Assembly: GCA_013202725.1 (NCBI GenBank)
Contig: JABMRH010000149.1
Coordinates: forward strand, 1-10,902
Direction of reading: 5' to 3'
DNA from: Desulfobacteraceae bacterium
GTDB lineage: Bacteria > Desulfobacterota > Desulfobacteria > Desulfobacterales > ETH-SRB1
DNA: 10,902 nucleotides
In this document: piece after piece, positions 7,790 to 10,902 of the stretch
How positions within the stretch are numbered: the first letter of the stretch is position 1
How the letters are laid out: each line of letters starts with the position of its first letter
Notes under the pieces: model-generated
The model's database searches: none
Told to the model about the DNA's origin: nothing
What the model saw: the letters and a program-made list of their open reading frames with translations, nothing else
Program-made: the position numbers and the translations under genes

Positions 7790-7872
7790 TTTACCACAGA
7801 GTCCACAGAGAAAATTTTGTTATTTTAAATAGTTATTTCTCTCTGTGTTCTCTGTGGTAAATTTGTTTTTTT
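7790..7872 (+). terminator. CCACAGAG inverted repeat with T-run, likely terminator
   Basis: The left arm (7790-7813) begins TTTACCACAGAG and holds two CACAGAG copies. The right arm (7836-7861) is its near-complement and ends CTCTGTGGTAAA, offset by a two-base insertion. The loop is 22 bases. A run of seven T residues at 7866-7872 follows the right arm. This can act as an intrinsic terminator for the liv operon. The CACAGAG core is also known as a widely dispersed intergenic repeat in many bacterial genomes, so it may be a repeat element with terminator activity. Confidence 0.65.
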
Positions 7873-7927
7873 AGCAAACTGTCACTATTGTTCCACTATC
7901 CCAACTTACTGATGAGGTGAGTCTCTT

Positions 7928-9454
7928 ATGGGACTTTATGATTTTACAATTTATGATCTGATCAGCCGCAATGCCGTCTGTTTCGGTGACAGACCCGCAT
8001 GGTTCGAGGTTGATGATAATAGAACTTTAACATTTGCTCGGTACAAGGAAAGGGTGGATAGACTTGCATGCGGTTTGCAGGAAGCCGGCATTAAAAAAAC
8101 GGATCGCATGGCTGTTTTAGGAAAAAACAGCCTTGAATATTTTCTGCTTTACGGGGCGGCAGCGACAATAGGGGTAATCGTGCTGCCGATTAACTGGAGA
8201 CTCTCCGCTGATGAAGTATGTTTTAATCTGAATGATTGTATGCCCGAAATCCTCTTTGTTGATAAAGAGTATCAAAAATTAATCAAGGGGATGAAAGACA
8301 GGCTGCATTCGGTGAAGAAATATTATAACCTCAAACCAGATGGCGGTGGATTTCTTGACTTTGAATCCTTGATGGATAATCAGGGAGATTTCAAACAGGT
8401 GGATATTTCATCAGATGATGGCTTTGTAATAATTCATACCGCGGCTGTGGGTGGAAGGCCCAGGGGGGCTTTATTGAGCCACGGAAATCTATTGTGTGCC
8501 AATATGCATTTGAATTATTATTTAAATATGACTCCTGAAGATGTTCATCTGAATCTATTGCCACTTTTCCACGGAGCCGGGCTTTTTATGGCAACAAACT
8601 GCTTTCATGCAGGCGCTCTGAATATCAATATGAGCAAATTTGACGCTGCAAGGGCTGTTGAACTTATTGAGGAGAAAAAGGTTTCGGTACTGTTCGACTT
8701 TACCCCCATTCTTTCTTCTATTCTTAAGCAACATGAAAAAACAGGAAAGGAGATCAAGACACTCAGGGCTGTGCCGGGGATTGATACACCTGAAACCATT
8801 GAAAAGTATCAAAAACTAACCGGCGGGACATTTTACAGCCTGTACGGACAGACCGAGACATCATGTTTTGCCACTTTTGGCCGATACAATGACAGGCCGG
8901 GTTCGGCAGGAAAGATGCTTCATTTGACTGAGATAAGGATAGTTGATGACTATGGAAATCCTGTGCCCGCCGGAGAGACAGGCGAAATCACTGTAAAAGG
9001 GCCTATGGTCTTTAAAGGATACTGGAATCTTCCCGAAGAGAATAAGCATACCTTTCGTGAAGGATGGCACCATACAGGGGATCTGGGCCGTTTTGACGAG
9101 GACGGTTTTCTCTGGTATGCCGGCCGGACACCTGAAAAGGAGCTTATCAAGCCGGGCGGTGAAAATGTTTATCCTTTCGAAGTAGAGAAGGTAATACTTA
9201 TGCATCCGGCTGTTGATAAAACCGTTGTTTTTGGCGTGCCTGACCAAAAGTGGAAAGAAGGGATCAAAGCCGTATGCCTGCTAAAAGAAGGTCAGAGCCT
9301 GGAATCTAATGAACTTATCAATTTTGTCGGAGAACGCATAGCCGGATATAAAAAACCTCAACATGTGGAGTTTGTTTCGGATTTGCCTTTACTTGAGGAC
9401 GGATCATTAGACAGAGCCAAAATAAAAGAGCTGTATGGAGGCATGCGGGAGTAA
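7928..9454 (+). CDS. Atypical class I adenylate-forming (acyl-CoA ligase-like) protein
   Basis: This protein of 508 residues has the full class I adenylate-forming fold. YGQTE begins at Tyr306, the ribose-binding Asp is Asp385 in HHTGDLG, and KPGGENVYPFEVE begins at Lys408. Two catalytic motifs are altered. The ATP-phosphate loop, usually TSGTTGxPKG, reads TAAVGGRPRG at 171-180. The C-terminal motif that normally carries the catalytic lysine reads EDGSLDRAK, with Ser493 at the expected position. It may be a divergent CoA ligase, or a protein that uses CoA but adenylates poorly. ATG 7928 follows GAGGTGA at 7914-7920. It lies after the likely liv terminator and four bases before the ACT gene, so these two form their own unit. 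The family is sure; substrate and activity are not. Confidence 0.85.
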   Translation: MGLYDFTIYDLISRNAVCFGDRPAWFEVDDNRTLTFARYKERVDRLACGLQEAGIKKTDRMAVLGKNSLEYFLLYGAAATIGVIVLPINWRLSADEVCFNLNDCMPEILFVDKEYQKLIKGMKDRLHSVKKYYNLKPDGGGFLDFESLMDNQGDFKQVDISSDDGFVIIHTAAVGGRPRGALLSHGNLLCANMHLNYYLNMTPEDVHLNLLPLFHGAGLFMATNCFHAGALNINMSKFDAARAVELIEEKKVSVLFDFTPILSSILKQHEKTGKEIKTLRAVPGIDTPETIEKYQKLTGGTFYSLYGQTETSCFATFGRYNDRPGSAGKMLHLTEIRIVDDYGNPVPAGETGEITVKGPMVFKGYWNLPEENKHTFREGWHHTGDLGRFDEDGFLWYAGRTPEKELIKPGGENVYPFEVEKVILMHPAVDKTVVFGVPDQKWKEGIKAVCLLKEGQSLESNELINFVGERIAGYKKPQHVEFVSDLPLLEDGSLDRAKIKELYGGMRE

Positions 9455-9458
9455 AAAG

Positions 9459-9941
9459 ATGGTTAGAACAGAGATATCACTTTTTCTAAAGAATGTTCCC
9501 GGAGAATTAGGGAAACTGTCATCGTTGCTTGAAAAGGACGGGATCAATATTGATGCCCTCACTATACAGGATGCATCAAGTTATGTGAAGGAACTTTTTC
9601 AGGCAAGAGGAAAATCATTAAAGAGAATCGCTTCGGTTGCGAGCTATAACTCGATGAGAAAGGACTCGGCCCAGTTTGCGCTGATACGTTTTTTAGTTGA
9701 CCAGACAGACAAAGCAATAGACCTGTTATCAAAGAACGAGTATATTTTTGATATTATGCCTGTAATTGTAGTTGAACTCGAAAACGTCCCGGGTGCTCTT
9801 GCCAGGATGGCGGTGAAATTAGGAGAAAAGGGAATTAATATTAACTATGTTTACGGCTCTGTCTCATCTAATGAAGCAAAATGCCTTTTTGTATTCTGCC
9901 CGGAAGATATAGATCTGGCAGCTAAAGTATTTAAGGAATAA
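9459..9941 (+). CDS. Tandem ACT-domain protein
   Basis: This protein of 160 residues is built from two ACT-type small-molecule-binding modules. The first starts at residue 3 with FLKNVPGELGKLSSLL. The second starts near residue 100, with ELENVPGALARMAVKLGEKG. The repeated NVPG turns (12-15 and 109-112) mark the ligand-binding loops. About 30 residues at 42-72, rich in Lys, Arg and Ser, interrupt the first module between its second and third strands. ATG 9459 was chosen because GGGAG at 9447-9451 lies seven bases upstream, inside the end of the ligase gene; an earlier ATG at 9435 would overlap that gene. ACT proteins next to phenylacetate-CoA-ligase-like genes are common and often annotated as amino-acid-binding; the true ligand here is unknown. 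Confidence 0.82.
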   Translation: MVRTEISLFLKNVPGELGKLSSLLEKDGINIDALTIQDASSYVKELFQARGKSLKRIASVASYNSMRKDSAQFALIRFLVDQTDKAIDLLSKNEYIFDIMPVIVVELENVPGALARMAVKLGEKGININYVYGSVSSNEAKCLFVFCPEDIDLAAKVFKE

Positions 9942-9951
9942 GCGGGTATCG

Positions 9952-9969
9952 GGCTTAACTGGCTTAACT
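9952..9969. repeat. Tandem 9-base duplication at a stop codon
   Basis: GGCTTAACT occurs twice back to back, at 9952-9960 and 9961-9969. The second copy contains the stop codon of the minus-strand acyl-CoA dehydrogenase gene. The two convergent genes end only 22 bases apart, and no terminator hairpin is visible there. It is probably a simple slippage duplication. Confidence 0.6.
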
Positions 9970-10902
9970 GTTTGGTCGGCGCTTATCCTTTAAAATATGG
10001 TTTGAGATAACTATCCTTTGTATTTCTGATGTTCCTTCGTAAATTGTAAAAACGCGCGCATCCCTGTAAAATCTCTCCACAGGATATTCCTTTATATAGC
10101 CGTATCCGCCGTGAATTTGTAGCGCCTTTGCAGTAACGCGGTTTACCATTTCAGAAGCAAAAAGCTTTGCCATAGAAGCCTGGGCTGTATATTTTTCTCC
10201 CCTGTCCTTCATCGCTGCAGCGGAAAACATCAACTGCCTGGCAGCCTCGATTTCCGTGGCCATATCTGCAATCATCCATCGCAGCCCTTGGAATTTAGAA
10301 ATCGGCTGGCCGAACTGCTCCCTTTCTTTTGAATATTGCACCGCTGCATCTAAAGCAGCCTGGGCTACTCCGACAGACTGAGCGGCAATTCCTATGCGTC
10401 CGCCGTCAATGCCTGTCATGGCTATCCTAAAACCTTCTCCTTCTTTGCCAAGCATGTCTTTAGCGGGTACGCGGCAATCTTTGAATATAAGATCGGTTGT
10501 ATCAGAAGCGCGCAGCCCCATTTTATTTTCCATGTTGCCGACAATGAATCCAGGGGTTTCCTTTTTTACGAGAAATGTGCTTATTCCTCTGTGGCGTTTA
10601 CTTTCATCGGTAACCGCCGTAACAATGACAACTCCGGAATTCTTACCGGAAGTAATAAAACGTTTTGTGCCGTTTAAAATATAAAAATCACCGTCACGTA
10701 CAGCATTGGTTTTCTGGCTGACAGGATCGGAACCTGCATTTGGTTCGGTAAGGGCAAAGGCGCCTATGATTTCCCCGGCTGCAAGAGGTTTTAAAAACCT
10801 TTCTTTCTGGTCATCGGTTCCAAATCTATATATGCTTTCACAGACAATGGAGTTTTGCACGGACATCACAACTGCTGTTGATGCGCATGAATAGGCTATC
10901 TC
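9964..10902 (-). CDS. Acyl-CoA dehydrogenase, 5' end cut by window edge
   Basis: This FAD-dependent enzyme oxidises acyl-CoA to the trans-2-enoyl-CoA and passes electrons to ETF in the cytoplasm. The frame is open to the right edge, giving about 312 of a usual 380 residues. The missing part is the N-terminal helical domain. The first family signature ALTEPNAGSD and the substrate-side NGTKRFITSG are present. The C-terminal QIHGGYGYIKEYPVERFYRD and IYEGTSEIQR are also present. The Glu of YEGT (codon 10036-10038) is at the catalytic-base position of short- and medium-chain enzymes. The GTG and ATG at 10869 and 10866 are internal, since upstream codons continue conserved sequence (EIAYSCAS). The gene converges on the ACT gene and may belong to a separate operon. 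A butyryl/short-branched type is the best guess. Confidence 0.93.
   Translation of the reverse strand, partial: EIAYSCASTAVVMSVQNSIVCESIYRFGTDDQKERFLKPLAAGEIIGAFALTEPNAGSDPVSQKTNAVRDGDFYILNGTKRFITSGKNSGVVIVTAVTDESKRHRGISTFLVKKETPGFIVGNMENKMGLRASDTTDLIFKDCRVPAKDMLGKEGEGFRIAMTGIDGGRIGIAAQSVGVAQAALDAAVQYSKEREQFGQPISKFQGLRWMIADMATEIEAARQLMFSAAAMKDRGEKYTAQASMAKLFASEMVNRVTAKALQIHGGYGYIKEYPVERFYRDARVFTIYEGTSEIQRIVISNHILKDKRRPNS

Noticed and set aside
7863..7891. Possible promoter TTGTTT, 17-base spacer, TATTGT ahead of the second ligase gene
   Set aside because: Only seven of twelve consensus bases match and the -35 falls within the terminator T-run. A promoter is expected somewhere in this gap, but this one is too weak to call.
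8861..9247. Minus-strand open frame of 128 codons inside the second ligase gene
   Set aside because: It lies opposite the conserved hinge and AMP-binding motifs and has no ribosome binding site or domain signal.
10394..10894. Plus-strand open frames opposite the acyl-CoA dehydrogenase
   Set aside because: The minus strand carries unmistakable dehydrogenase motifs throughout; the plus frames are shadows.

Overview
The window (about 10.9 kb, moderate GC, Gram-negative style gene structure) reads as chromosomal DNA of an anaerobic, organic-acid-degrading bacterium, most likely a Desulfobacterota/deltaproteobacterial type. This placement is an inference from the gene mix: a branched-chain amino acid (Liv/HAAT) type ABC transporter with embedded CoA ligases, an ACT protein and an acyl-CoA dehydrogenase. 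The intergenic heptamer and CCACAGAG repeats are compatible with it. No marker gene is present to fix the taxon.

Layout. Positions 1-107 are a leader with a plausible sigma70 promoter, two abutting dyad symmetries and a strong Shine-Dalgarno. From 108 to 7762 runs one plus-strand operon-like block: livG-type ATPase, a long-chain-type acyl-CoA synthetase, livH permease, livM permease, a lipoprotein solute-binding protein, livF-type ATPase, and a small lipoprotein with a LEA14/WHy-like domain. A 103-base gap between livH and livM is almost filled by a heptamer-repeat hairpin. The block ends in a 165-base gap (7763-7927) with a CCACAGAG inverted repeat followed by a T-run, a likely terminator. 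A second plus-strand unit follows: an atypical class I adenylate-forming enzyme (7928-9454) and, 4 bases later, a tandem ACT-domain protein (9459-9941). A convergent acyl-CoA dehydrogenase on the minus strand (9964 to the right edge) is cut by the window.

How the genes may work together (inference). The five Liv components form a complete transporter: two ATPases, two permeases and one binding protein. The CoA synthetase lies inside the operon and the LivF has a basic C-terminal tail that I associate, from memory, with aromatic-acid clusters. Uptake of a carboxylic acid (aromatic or fatty) followed by CoA thioesterification is therefore more likely than plain leucine uptake. The acyl-CoA dehydrogenase would act downstream on a CoA ester. 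The second ligase lacks two motif features usually needed for adenylation and sits next to an ACT regulator-like protein; this pair and the LEA14-like lipoprotein are the least explained parts. I see no CRISPR array, tRNA, rRNA, insertion sequence or phage gene.
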